Assembly: GCF_900100885.1 (NCBI RefSeq)
Contig: NZ_LT629692.1
Span: 930,001 to 994,000 of the forward strand
Origin: Microbacterium pygmaeum
GTDB lineage: Bacteria; Actinomycetota; Actinomycetes; Actinomycetales; Microbacteriaceae
Direction of reading: 5' to 3'
DNA: 64,000 bases
This document shows, piece by piece, positions 41,205 to 49,123 of the stretch (the first letter of the stretch is position 1; each line of letters starts with the position of its first letter). A program made the translations under genes and the position numbers. The notes under the pieces were generated by a model. It did not search any database, was not told the origin of the DNA, and saw nothing but the letters and a program-made list of their open reading frames with translations.

Positions 41205-42089
41205 ATGAAGAACGTGTTCGGTGATCGGAAGACGATCATCATCCTGCTGGCGCCGACTCTCGTGCTGTATGTGCTGCTCAAGGTCGTGCCGGTGCTCTGG
41301 TCGCTGGGGCTGTCCTTCTTCGAGGGCAACTCGCTGCGCGGCTTCGAGTTCGTCGGATTCCAGAACTTCGTGACCTTCTTCACGAACGACCCTGCGGCCA
41401 TCCAGTCGCTGTGGGTCAGCGTGATCTTCGCGTTCCTGGCCACGGCCGGCCAGATCGCGCTGGGCTACCTGCTGGCGCTGCTCTACGTCTTCGTCCTGCG
41501 CAAGGGCTCGGCGTTCGTGCGCACAGCGGTGTTCTTCCCCATGGTGCTGCCCACGGTCGCCGTCGCCCTGCTGTTCCGCAGCTTCGTCGCTGTCGGCGAC
41601 AATCAGGGTCCGGTCAACGACCTGCTGAATTTCTTCGGGCTCGGCAGTGTCGAGTTCCTGGCCTCGACGATCGGCACGATGGCGGTCGCCCTCGCCATGA
41701 CGTTCTGGAGCTCGATGGGCTTCTACGCCGTGCTGCTCTACACGGGCCTCCTGGACATCCCGGACGAGCTGATCGAATCGGCTCGCCTGGACGGGGCGAA
41801 CGGGTTCAAGCTCGTGCGCCACATCATCGTGCCGCTGTCGGCGCCGATCCTGATCTCCTCCCTCATCTTCAGTTTCAATTCGACGCTCAAGGTCTTCGAC
41901 AGCCTGCTCGCGCTGAACAACGGCGGGCCGGGCACCTCGACCGCCCCGCTCACGCTCTACATGTACCGCACGGCATTCGAATATGCCGAGTACGGGTACG
42001 GCAGCACGATCGCCCTCGTGCTCACCCTCCTGTGCCTCGTGTTCACCCTTGCCGTGTTCCGCTCCTCGAGCCGGAAGGTCGACGCCTGA
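41205..42089 (+). CDS. ABC sugar transporter permease (MalF/UgpA type)
   Basis: 294 residues, six membrane helices beginning IIILLAPTLVLYVLLKVVPV, and the ATPase-contact loop LIESARLDGANGFKLVRHIIVPLSAP near residue 195. The TGA stop and the next ATG share one base (TGATG), so translation is coupled. No ATPase subunit is encoded here; a shared MsiK-like ATPase is expected elsewhere. Confidence 0.92.
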   Translation: MKNVFGDRKTIIILLAPTLVLYVLLKVVPVLWSLGLSFFEGNSLRGFEFVGFQNFVTFFTNDPAAIQSLWVSVIFAFLATAGQIALGYLLALLYVFVLRKGSAFVRTAVFFPMVLPTVAVALLFRSFVAVGDNQGPVNDLLNFFGLGSVEFLASTIGTMAVALAMTFWSSMGFYAVLLYTGLLDIPDELIESARLDGANGFKLVRHIIVPLSAPILISSLIFSFNSTLKVFDSLLALNNGGPGTSTAPLTLYMYRTAFEYAEYGYGSTIALVLTLLCLVFTLAVFRSSSRKVDA

Positions 42090-43006
42090 TGACCGCCACC
42101 CAGACCCTCACCACCGGTCGCGACGTGTCGCGGAAGGCGCCCCCGCCGCGGGTGCAGCAACCGCTCTCGCGGCGCGCCAGCCGGGCCCTGCGCCGCATCC
42201 CGGTGTGGATCATCGTCGCCCTGCTGCTGGTGATCGTGCTGTACCCGCAGCTGTGGATCATCCTCGGATCGTTCAAGACGCAGGCGGAGTTCCTCTCCAA
42301 CCCCACCTGGTCCCTTCCCGAGTCCTTCAACCTCGAGAACTACATCCAGGCGTTCACGCGCGGCAACGTCGCGGTCAACTACCGCAACAGCCTGCTGGTG
42401 ACCCTGCCCTCCGTCGCGATCATCGTCCTGCTCGGTGTCGCGGCGGGATACGCGCTGGAGGTCATGATCTGGAAGGGCCGTCACACGACGCTCCTGCTGA
42501 TCCTCGCCGGCATCATGGTGCCGGGCCAGATGATCCTCGTGCCGCTGTTCACCGTGTACTTCCGGGCCGGGCTGTCCAACACGCTGTGGCCGATGATCCT
42601 CACCTACATCGTGATGGGTCTGCCGCTGACGACCTTCCTGATGGCGGCGTACTTCCGGGCGATCCCGCGCGAGATCTTCGAAGCGGCGACGATGGACGGC
42701 TCCGGGCCGCTCAAGTCCTTCTTCGTCATCGGGCTGCCGCTGATGAAGAACGCGATCATCACGGTGGCGCTCGTGCAGTTCTTCAGCGTGTGGAACGACC
42801 TGCTCATCGCGCTGACGTTCACGACCAAGCCCGACCTGGCGACGATCCAGGTGGGTCTGCTCAGCCTGAACGACCAGTACGGGTCCACCCAGTACGGACC
42901 GCTGTTCGCCGCGATCAGCATCAACATCGTCGTGCTGCTCGTGGTCTTCGTATTCTTGAACAAGAAGATCATGGCGGGCCTGGCCGCCGGATCGCTGAAG
43001 GGCTGA
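42089..43006 (+). CDS. ABC sugar transporter permease (MalG/UgpE type)
   Basis: 305 residues, with a basic 45-residue N-terminal tail, six membrane helices (IPVWIIVALLLVIVLYPQLW first), and the EAA loop FEAATMDGSGPLKSFFVIGLPLMK. It ends NKKIMAGLAAGSLKG, the usual MalG-type tail. Coupled to the upstream permease and followed 2 bases later by a racemase-like gene. Confidence 0.92.
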   Translation: MTATQTLTTGRDVSRKAPPPRVQQPLSRRASRALRRIPVWIIVALLLVIVLYPQLWIILGSFKTQAEFLSNPTWSLPESFNLENYIQAFTRGNVAVNYRNSLLVTLPSVAIIVLLGVAAGYALEVMIWKGRHTTLLLILAGIMVPGQMILVPLFTVYFRAGLSNTLWPMILTYIVMGLPLTTFLMAAYFRAIPREIFEAATMDGSGPLKSFFVIGLPLMKNAIITVALVQFFSVWNDLLIALTFTTKPDLATIQVGLLSLNDQYGSTQYGPLFAAISINIVVLLVVFVFLNKKIMAGLAAGSLKG

Positions 43007-43008
43007 TC

Positions 43009-43665
43009 GTGTCCGCGCAAAGAATCGCGTTCCTGCACACCGGTGCCGTCGTCATCGCGCCCGTGATGGAACTCGCCCGCACGCACCTGCCGGGCATCGC
43101 CACGGTGAACTACCTCGATGACAAGATCGTCGCCGATCTCGGCGACGACGAGCTCGCGGCATCCGTCCCCGATCGCCTTGCCGATCTCGTCGACGCGGCT
43201 CGCCGCGCCGGTGCCGACGCCGTGATGCTCACCTGCTCGTCGATCTCGCACCTGGCAGCGCCCACCGCCGACCGCGTCGGGATCCCGGTACTTCGGATCG
43301 ACGAGGCGATGGCCGATGACGCCGTCGCGACGGGGGCGCGCATCGCGGTGCTCGCGACGCTGCCCACCACGCTTCGCCCGACGCTCGCCCTGATCCAGGA
43401 GCGCGCCGACCTCGCCGGCAAATCCCCGACGATCGTCAGCGAAGTCGTCGACGGCGCTTTCGCGGCGGTCTCCTCCGGCGACCGCGACACGCACGACCGG
43501 CTCGTGGCGGCCGCGATCGAGCGGCGGGCTCCTGGGGTGGACGTGGTCGTGCTCGCGCAGGCATCCATGGCCTCCGCCGCTGAAGCCGCCGACGTGTCGG
43601 TCCCCGTGCTGACGAGCCTCGTTCCCGGGATCACCCGCCTGAGCCAGACCCTCGCCGCGCGCTGA
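43009..43665 (+). CDS. Aspartate/glutamate racemase-like protein with a single cysteine
   Basis: 218 residues from a GTG 2 bases after the permease stop. The fold is that of the Asp/Glu/hydantoin racemase superfamily. The first catalytic cysteine is present (Cys76 in VMLTCSSIS), but the position of the second reads VVVLAQASMAS and the protein contains no other cysteine. Two-base racemisation is therefore unlikely; one-cysteine relatives include decarboxylases and isomerases. As part of a sugar-importer operon, it may work on a sugar-derived acid or lactone, but the substrate is unknown. Confidence 0.7.
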   Translation: MSAQRIAFLHTGAVVIAPVMELARTHLPGIATVNYLDDKIVADLGDDELAASVPDRLADLVDAARRAGADAVMLTCSSISHLAAPTADRVGIPVLRIDEAMADDAVATGARIAVLATLPTTLRPTLALIQERADLAGKSPTIVSEVVDGAFAAVSSGDRDTHDRLVAAAIERRAPGVDVVVLAQASMASAAEAADVSVPVLTSLVPGITRLSQTLAAR

Positions 43666-43704
43666 CCAGGCCCGCGCGCGCGCTGACCCGGCCCGCGCGC
43701 GCTT

Positions 43705-43768
43705 CGCGCGGCTCTTTCCTGTTCCCGCGGCGTGAATCTGTGGCGCGGGAACAGGAAAGAGCCGCGCG
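43705..43768. terminator. Very long perfect inverted repeat, bidirectional terminator
   Basis: Two perfectly complementary 25-base arms (43705-43729 and 43744-43768) around a 14-base loop, lying between the convergent racemase-like and SorC genes. The left arm contains CTCTTTCCTG and the right arm CAGGAAAGAG. It could stop transcription in both directions. A CG-alternating stretch precedes it from about 43672. Confidence 0.75.
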
Positions 43769-43824
43769 GGGGGATGCCTCGGGCGCGGTGCGCTGCGCTG
43801 CGCGGACCGAAGCACACCGGCGCG

Positions 43825-44799
43825 TCAGGCGGTGAGGTCCTCGGCGGTGCGAAGGTCGGTGATCAGCGTCGTGACCCACCCGCCGGCCAGCGCGCCCTGG
43901 ATCGCATCGAGTTTGCGCGGACCCCCGGCGATGCCGACCCGGCGCGGGATGCGCATCAGGTCGTCGACCGGGATCGCGATGATGCGATCGTCCAGGTCGC
44001 CCCGCACGAGCGATCCGTCGGCGCGGAAGATGCGGTGGCAGATGTCGCCGACGGCGCCGGCGCCCAGCAGATCGGCGCGCTCCTCAGTCGCGAACGCGTT
44101 GCCGCTCGTGGCGAGGACGTTCGAGGGCTCGATGCTGCCGATGCCCATGATCGCCATCGTCAGCTCGCGCCAGTGGCGGGTGACCTCCTGCATCGACGGA
44201 TCGGCCAGCAGGCTGTCGCGGATGGTGGGCCCGGCCACCACGCCGGGCGCAGGCACATAGACCGGTTCGGCGCCCAGCATCCGGGCGAGCTCGTTCAGCA
44301 GGCGGTTGGAATGGCTCTGCGACTCCGGCGCGCCCACGCCGCCGAGCAGCTGCACGACCTCCGTCGCTCCGCGCACCGTGAACGGTCGCAGGCGGTCGAC
44401 CATGGCCAGGACCGTCTGGCTCCACGACGAGACCCCGATGCGGTCGGTGCCGCCCAGCGTCGCCTCGAGGTAGGCGGCGGCGCCAGCGCCGATGGAGGCG
44501 AGGGTCTCGGCCTCGTCGGCGTCGGGGCCGACGTCGACCACGACGGCCTCGGTCAGCCCGTACCGGTCCTCGAGCGCCTCTTCGAGGTCGGCGTACACAC
44601 CGGGGGCGACGGTGACGGTCGTCCGGACGATGCCGACAGACTCGGCGCGCTTCAGCAGCCGCGAGACCTTCGCCTGCGAGATGCTCAGCGCGGCGGCGAT
44701 CTCGGCCTGACGCACACCGCGCTCGTGGTACATCCGCGCGATCTTGGTCATCAGACGCACCTGTCCGTCGCTCGGGCGGGCGTAGTGGGTGGTGGACAC
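43825..44799 (-). CDS. SorC/DeoR-type sugar-binding transcriptional regulator
   Basis: 324 residues from a GTG (an ATG at residue 17 is an alternative). N-terminal HTH: KIARMYHERGVRQAEIAAALSISQAKVSRLLKRAE; the rest is the SorC sugar-phosphate-binding domain (IGVSSWSQTVLAMVDRL, GVAGGP-type RRVGIAGGPRKLDAIQGAL near the C-terminus). SorC regulators sense phosphorylated sugars, which would suit the tetrulose or apionate phosphates made by neighbouring enzymes. It is divergent from the epimerase gene and between the second importer and the apionate operon. Confidence 0.88.
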   Translation of the reverse strand: MSTTHYARPSDGQVRLMTKIARMYHERGVRQAEIAAALSISQAKVSRLLKRAESVGIVRTTVTVAPGVYADLEEALEDRYGLTEAVVVDVGPDADEAETLASIGAGAAAYLEATLGGTDRIGVSSWSQTVLAMVDRLRPFTVRGATEVVQLLGGVGAPESQSHSNRLLNELARMLGAEPVYVPAPGVVAGPTIRDSLLADPSMQEVTRHWRELTMAIMGIGSIEPSNVLATSGNAFATEERADLLGAGAVGDICHRIFRADGSLVRGDLDDRIIAIPVDDLMRIPRRVGIAGGPRKLDAIQGALAGGWVTTLITDLRTAEDLTA

Positions 44800-44850
44800 T
44801 CCGCGATCACCTCCCGTCGACGCATCCGTGGGCTACAACAAGTTTCACTA

Positions 44851-44870
44851 TAGAATCTTTATGCATTCTA
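44851..44870. promoter_or_regulatory. Operator candidate between SorC and epimerase genes
   Basis: TAGAAT and ATTCTA form an inverted repeat with 8 bases between, in an A/T-rich island within high-GC DNA. CTATAG overlaps it on the left. A likely binding site for the SorC protein controlling both divergent genes. Confidence 0.5.
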
Positions 44871-44909
44871 CTCTCCGGTACGCCGGACGCACAGCTCGAA
44901 GGAGCGGAC

Positions 44910-45755
44910 ATGACGATCGGTGTCACCGGCGGTTCCGGCAAGCTCGGTAGGGCCACCGTAGAGCGTCTGCGCGCGGATGGCCATGAGGTGATCTCGTTCG
45001 ACACGACCGGTGTCCCCGGCGCGGGATTCACCCGCGTCGACCTCGCCGACTACGGACAGACCCTGGATGCGCTGCTGGGGGTGACCGCGCGTCACGATGG
45101 ACTCGACGCGCTCGTACACCTCGCAGCCATCCCGGTGAACGGGCTCGTCCCCGACGCGGCGACCTTTCAGAACAACCTCGCGGTCTCGTTCAACGTCTTG
45201 TTCGGTGCGTACCGGGCCGGCATCCGCACGCTCGTGATCGCCTCGAGCATCACCGCGATGGGGTTCCCGTTCGACGAGGCGCCGCCCGCGCTGCCGGTGG
45301 ACGAGTCGTACACGCGCGCGAACAACACGTACGGGCTCGGGAAGGTCGCCGAGGAGGCGATCGCCGCGCAGATGGTCGGATGGAGCCCGGATGCCTCGAT
45401 CACCGCGCTCCGCTTCACCAACGTCGTCGCAGCGGACGAGTACGCGACGTTTGCCCGCGCTGCCGAGCCGGGGTACCGGCGCGACCTGATCGGGTCGTGG
45501 GTGGACGCCCGCGACGGTGCTGCGGCGGTCGCCCTGGCGCTGGAGGCGGCCCGCCCCGGGTACCGGGTGTACAACGTGGCCGCCCCGACGTCGGGCTCGG
45601 CGATCCCGTCACGCGAGCTCGCCGCGCAGTGGTTCCCGGGCGTGCCGGTGGCCGATGACCTGGGTGAGTTCGAATCGCTGATGTCGACGCGTGCCATCCA
45701 GCGCGAGCTGGGGTTCGCGGCATCCCACGACTGGCGTCGAGCTAGCGCCGTGTGA
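44910..45755 (+). CDS. NAD-dependent epimerase/dehydrogenase (uronate-dehydrogenase-like)
   Basis: 281 residues. VTGGSGKLGRATVERL cofactor loop, LVHLAAIPVNG, catalytic Tyr141/Lys145 in NNTYGLGK, and LRFTNVV. The size fits Udh-like single-domain extended SDRs. It starts after a GAAGGAG site. Its last 14 bases overlap the 3' end of the convergent lactonase gene. Lactone-producing oxidation of an aldose would fit its position beside a lactonase, making it one candidate for the missing D-apiose dehydrogenase; that is inference only. Confidence 0.75.
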   Translation: MTIGVTGGSGKLGRATVERLRADGHEVISFDTTGVPGAGFTRVDLADYGQTLDALLGVTARHDGLDALVHLAAIPVNGLVPDAATFQNNLAVSFNVLFGAYRAGIRTLVIASSITAMGFPFDEAPPALPVDESYTRANNTYGLGKVAEEAIAAQMVGWSPDASITALRFTNVVAADEYATFARAAEPGYRRDLIGSWVDARDGAAAVALALEAARPGYRVYNVAAPTSGSAIPSRELAAQWFPGVPVADDLGEFESLMSTRAIQRELGFAASHDWRRASAV

Positions 45756-47481
45756 CGAACGACCGCGCGGCCACCTCGACCTCGGCGGTCTCTGAACCAG
45801 CTTGAACCGTCACGGTCCGCGGCGCTTCGCCGAGGTTCGCCACGAGCACCGTGGTCGAGTCGCCGGAGCGGGAGCCCACCGCCCAGATCATGCCGTCCGG
45901 GCTGTCGCCGGACAGCAGCGCGCCGCCGACGAGGGACGACAGCGCGCGCAGCGCAGCGGCGACGGGGAGGTCTGCCCCCTGCGCGTCGCGGACGCCGCGC
46001 TGGCCCCACTCCTCGAAGAACGTGATCCCGGCAACCCCGGGAACGGCGAACGCTGCCGCGCTCGCGATCGTCCACGCCGCAAGCTCGGGCGAGCGCTGAC
46101 GCTCGTCATCGGCCCCCGTGAACTGCGCGCCGTATCCCTCGGCGAGGTCGGTCCGAGTCGGCGCGCGCTCCGGCGCCGTCGCGACGTTGTTGAACCTCGC
46201 GCGCAGGGTCACGGGCCCGACGAACACCGGTCGGCCCTCGGCGATGTCGACCGCCTGGCGGGCGATGCGCCGCTGCATCCGGACCGACTCGATCAGCTGC
46301 TCGGCGCCGACGGTGTGGAACAGCGGCGTGGAGGCGAACGCGATGCCGTCGACGTCGCGTGGGACGCGCTCCTGCTCGCGATTCAGTTCGGTGAAGTGCG
46401 AGCGCGTGCCCCCCATCACCAGCGCGTCCACCCCTGCGGTCGCCAGCGCGCTGCGCAGCGCGGCCACCGTCGCGACGTCGCTCACGTGCAGCACCGGATC
46501 GAAGGCGGCGATGCGCCGCACCCGTGCGTCCGCCAGCAGGGCGACGAGTTCGTCGAGGATGCGGGCGGCATCGTCCGCCGGCAGCACGACGCGTACGTCG
46601 AGCGGGAGCGCGGATGCCGCAGCCCGGTCCAACGCCGCGCGCCAGTTCGATGAGCGCAGATCGAGCTCGACCAGCAGCTCGTTCGAGATCGGCCCGGCAC
46701 CGGCCGGCGCTGCCGGTGCAGGGTCGGGCGCGGTGGACGCGCCGACGGCGATCGCGGGGAAGCGACCGCCCTCGCTCAGCACGATCCGACCGGCGGATGC
46801 CGGAACCTGAACCGCTCCGGACGTCCGGCGCGCTCGGACCGATATCGTCTGACGGACGCGCTCGACCGCAGCGACCCGGTACGGGAAGGGGAGGCCGAGC
46901 GGCCGGCTGTAGGTCTTGAACGAGGCATCCGACCAGTTGCGCTGGTCCTCCATCTCGAACACGTCGCCGTCGAAGACCAGCGAGACCTCGAAGCCGTCGT
47001 CCAGCCAGGCCAGCGCTGCGATGTCGAAGACCGGCTGATGCGGGCTGATCGCCTCGGGGAACGCCGTCTCCTCGGTCTCGCCGTCGGCGTGCGTCGCCCG
47101 CAGGGGCGCGCCGGCCAGGTGCGGGGGGTGCAGGACGACCAGGCCGGTCCGGTTGGTGTCGAAGTCGCCCTCCGACTCGAGGTCGCAGATCACATCGAGC
47201 CGGTCGGCGCGCGCCTCCACGCGGACGACGCCGCGGAAGCTCGACCCGAGTCCATCCGAGCGCACATGCAGCGTGAGGGTGGCCTCCGTCTCGCGCACGA
47301 GGTCCACGATCAGCGCAGCGGTGCCCCAGTCGTGGTCGCGGACGACGGCGCGGATGCTGCGCAGCAGCGTCCGGCCTTCGAAGGCGATGTCGGCCAGTTC
47401 GTCGTCGCGCAGGCGCAGCGACCACGCCCCGCTCCGCCAGGTGCGGGACGGGCTCGACCACGACGGGGCGACGCCGGTCAT
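45742..47481 (-). CDS. apnL: D-apionate lactonase-like protein
   Basis: 579 residues. An N-terminal beta domain with VVLHPPHLAGAP and FEMEDQRNWSDASFKTYS (175-192), a TIM-barrel-like middle (about 260-500, TFFEEWGQRGV) and a short beta C-terminus (VLVANLGEAPRTVTV). I recognise the FEMEDQRNW-DASFKTY signature from the ApnL family, which hydrolyses D-apionolactone to D-apionate; this rests on memory of the family. It is the last gene of the long apionate/erythrulose operon, 2 bases after the SDR stop. The co-occurring ApnO-like, DUF1537 and RuBisCO-like genes agree with the call. The gene overlaps the convergent epimerase by 14 bases. Confidence 0.7.
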   Translation of the reverse strand: MTGVAPSWSSPSRTWRSGAWSLRLRDDELADIAFEGRTLLRSIRAVVRDHDWGTAALIVDLVRETEATLTLHVRSDGLGSSFRGVVRVEARADRLDVICDLESEGDFDTNRTGLVVLHPPHLAGAPLRATHADGETEETAFPEAISPHQPVFDIAALAWLDDGFEVSLVFDGDVFEMEDQRNWSDASFKTYSRPLGLPFPYRVAAVERVRQTISVRARRTSGAVQVPASAGRIVLSEGGRFPAIAVGASTAPDPAPAAPAGAGPISNELLVELDLRSSNWRAALDRAAASALPLDVRVVLPADDAARILDELVALLADARVRRIAAFDPVLHVSDVATVAALRSALATAGVDALVMGGTRSHFTELNREQERVPRDVDGIAFASTPLFHTVGAEQLIESVRMQRRIARQAVDIAEGRPVFVGPVTLRARFNNVATAPERAPTRTDLAEGYGAQFTGADDERQRSPELAAWTIASAAAFAVPGVAGITFFEEWGQRGVRDAQGADLPVAAALRALSSLVGGALLSGDSPDGMIWAVGSRSGDSTTVLVANLGEAPRTVTVQAGSETAEVEVAARSFVTRR

Positions 47482-47483
47482 GA

Positions 47484-48239
47484 CTAGAGGGTCGTCATCC
47501 CGCCGTCGACGGCGAACAGCGCGCCGGTGGCGAACTCGGCGTCGTCACTGGCCAGGAACACCATGATGCCCTCGACGTCGTGCGGCGAGCCGGCTCGTCC
47601 CAGAGGGATGCGGCCGATGATCGCGGCCCGCGCCTCGGGGTCGGAGGTGATCGTGGTCACCAGCGAGGTCTCGGTGTAGCCCGGCACGACGGTGTTGACG
47701 CGGATGTTCCGGTCGGCGTACGCCGCGGCGACGGTGCGGGCCATGCCGTGGATGCCGGCCTTCGTGGAGCTGTATGCGGTGAAGTCCTTGCCTTCGCCGT
47801 TCAGGCCGGTGGGGCTGCCGGTGAGGATGATCGATCCGCCGCCGCTCGCCAGCATCGCCCGTACGGCGTGCTTGACGGTGAGGAACGTGCCGGTCAGGTT
47901 GATGTCGACGGTCTGACGCCAGACCGCGAGGTCGAGGTCCGCGATCTGCGCGTCCTTCCCGAACAGCTGCACGCCGGCGTTGGCGACGACGACATCCGGC
48001 GACCACCCCTCGGCGATCAGCAGCCCGAAGGCGGCCTCGACGGATGCCTCGTCCGAGATGTCCATCACGGCCGCCCGCGCTGCGGTGCCGATGTCGGCCA
48101 CCGCGCGCTCGGCTGCGGCCGCATCGCGGTCGGCGATGATCACCCTGGCGCCCTCGCGGGCATAGCGGGCGGCGACGGCGTAGCCGATGCCGGTCGCCGC
48201 CCCGGTGACCAGGGCGGTCTTTCCTTCGAGCCTGCTCAT
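47484..48239 (-). CDS. Short-chain dehydrogenase/reductase
   Basis: 251 residues, classical SDR: VTGAATGIGYAVA, Asn88 in VANAGVQ, Ser142, Tyr156 and Lys160 (YSSTK), and VVPGYTETSLV. It probably oxidises a sugar or polyol with NAD+. In this operon it could be the sugar dehydrogenase that makes apionolactone, or a tetritol dehydrogenase that makes erythrulose; the sequence alone does not decide. Located between the ApnO-like and ApnL-like genes (26-base and 2-base gaps). Confidence 0.85.
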   Translation of the reverse strand: MSRLEGKTALVTGAATGIGYAVAARYAREGARVIIADRDAAAAERAVADIGTAARAAVMDISDEASVEAAFGLLIAEGWSPDVVVANAGVQLFGKDAQIADLDLAVWRQTVDINLTGTFLTVKHAVRAMLASGGGSIILTGSPTGLNGEGKDFTAYSSTKAGIHGMARTVAAAYADRNIRVNTVVPGYTETSLVTTITSDPEARAAIIGRIPLGRAGSPHDVEGIMVFLASDDAEFATGALFAVDGGMTTL

Positions 48240-48265
48240 CAGTGTCTCCTCCGCGGCCGAACCGC

Positions 48266-49123
48266 TCAGCGCTCGATGTGGTCGAGGTGCAGCATCCGAG
48301 CCAGGTTCTTGTCGAGCTCGTCGTCCTGGAAGATCTTCTTCCAGTCCTCCTTGATGATGCTCTCGCGACCGTAGTCCATCGCGATCAGGCATGCATCGCT
48401 GAACGGGTTGTCGCCGCGGAGCCCGTTGGCGAGGGCGACCTGCGTGTGGCCGTACAGGATGCTGCGGGCAGCAGCCTCGGGCACGCCCATCGTGTGCACG
48501 GCCTCCTGCAGCGCCTCGTTCAGCAGCGAGCCGATCATGCAGGCGACGGTCTCGACGAGGGTCGGCTCGAGCTGAGCGAGCTGCTTGATGGTGACCCAGT
48601 GCACATCGATGATCGGCGCGTAGATCGCACGGACCGTCGCCTCGACGATGGCCGCCTTGGCGGGGTCGTCGGACTCGATCGCGGCGATGGCGTCCTGCGG
48701 GGCTGCGATGCCGCCGAAGGTGTCCGCCCACTCCTCGGGCGTCTGGCGCTGCAGGAAGATCGACGGGTGGCACGGGTGCGCCACGGCCTGGATGATGCCT
48801 TCGCGGGTGGTCAGCAGGCCCGCGTACGCGGCGGCGGGGTCGAGGGTCAGCACGATCGCTCCCTCCTTCATCAGCGGCACGACCTGGCTGGTCACCGGAC
48901 CGAGCGCGAGGTCGGGGACGGCGAAGACGACGATGTCGGCGTCGAGCACGGCGTCGTTCAGCTCGGTCAGCTCGCGACCGGCGTCTCGCGTGCGCTCCTG
49001 GCCGGCCGGGGAGTTCTCGACGTAGCGGACGGTGTGCGCGGTCTTGACGAGGTTGTTGGAGACGCGCATCCCCATCTTCCCGCCGGCGCCCAGGACGGCG
49101 ATCGTGTAGGACTCGGTGCTCAT
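48266..49123 (-). CDS. apnO: D-apionate oxidoisomerase-like protein
   Basis: 285 residues. N-terminal Rossmann domain (IAVLGAGGKMGMRVSNNL, VVFAVPDLALGP) and a helical C-terminal domain of the phosphogluconate-dehydrogenase-C type (AVAHPCHPSIFLQRQ, GDNPFSDACLIAMDYGRE). This combination matches the ApnO family, which oxidises D-apionate with NAD+ and rearranges it to 3-oxo-isoapionate. The assignment draws on recall of the family and on context (lactonase, OiaK/OiaC-like and tetrulose-phosphate isomerase genes). Its start overlaps the upstream isomerase stop (ATGA). Confidence 0.68.
   Translation of the reverse strand: MSTESYTIAVLGAGGKMGMRVSNNLVKTAHTVRYVENSPAGQERTRDAGRELTELNDAVLDADIVVFAVPDLALGPVTSQVVPLMKEGAIVLTLDPAAAYAGLLTTREGIIQAVAHPCHPSIFLQRQTPEEWADTFGGIAAPQDAIAAIESDDPAKAAIVEATVRAIYAPIIDVHWVTIKQLAQLEPTLVETVACMIGSLLNEALQEAVHTMGVPEAAARSILYGHTQVALANGLRGDNPFSDACLIAMDYGRESIIKEDWKKIFQDDELDKNLARMLHLDHIER

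Noticed and set aside
43672..43704. Alternating CG tract before the long inverted repeat as a Z-DNA or recombination site.
   Set aside because: Short CG-alternating runs are expected in this GC-rich genome; nothing else supports a special role.
45741..45746. Another GCTAGC identical to the insertion-sequence duplication.
   Set aside because: No terminal repeats or second copy nearby; it is a chance 6-mer at the end of two convergent genes.
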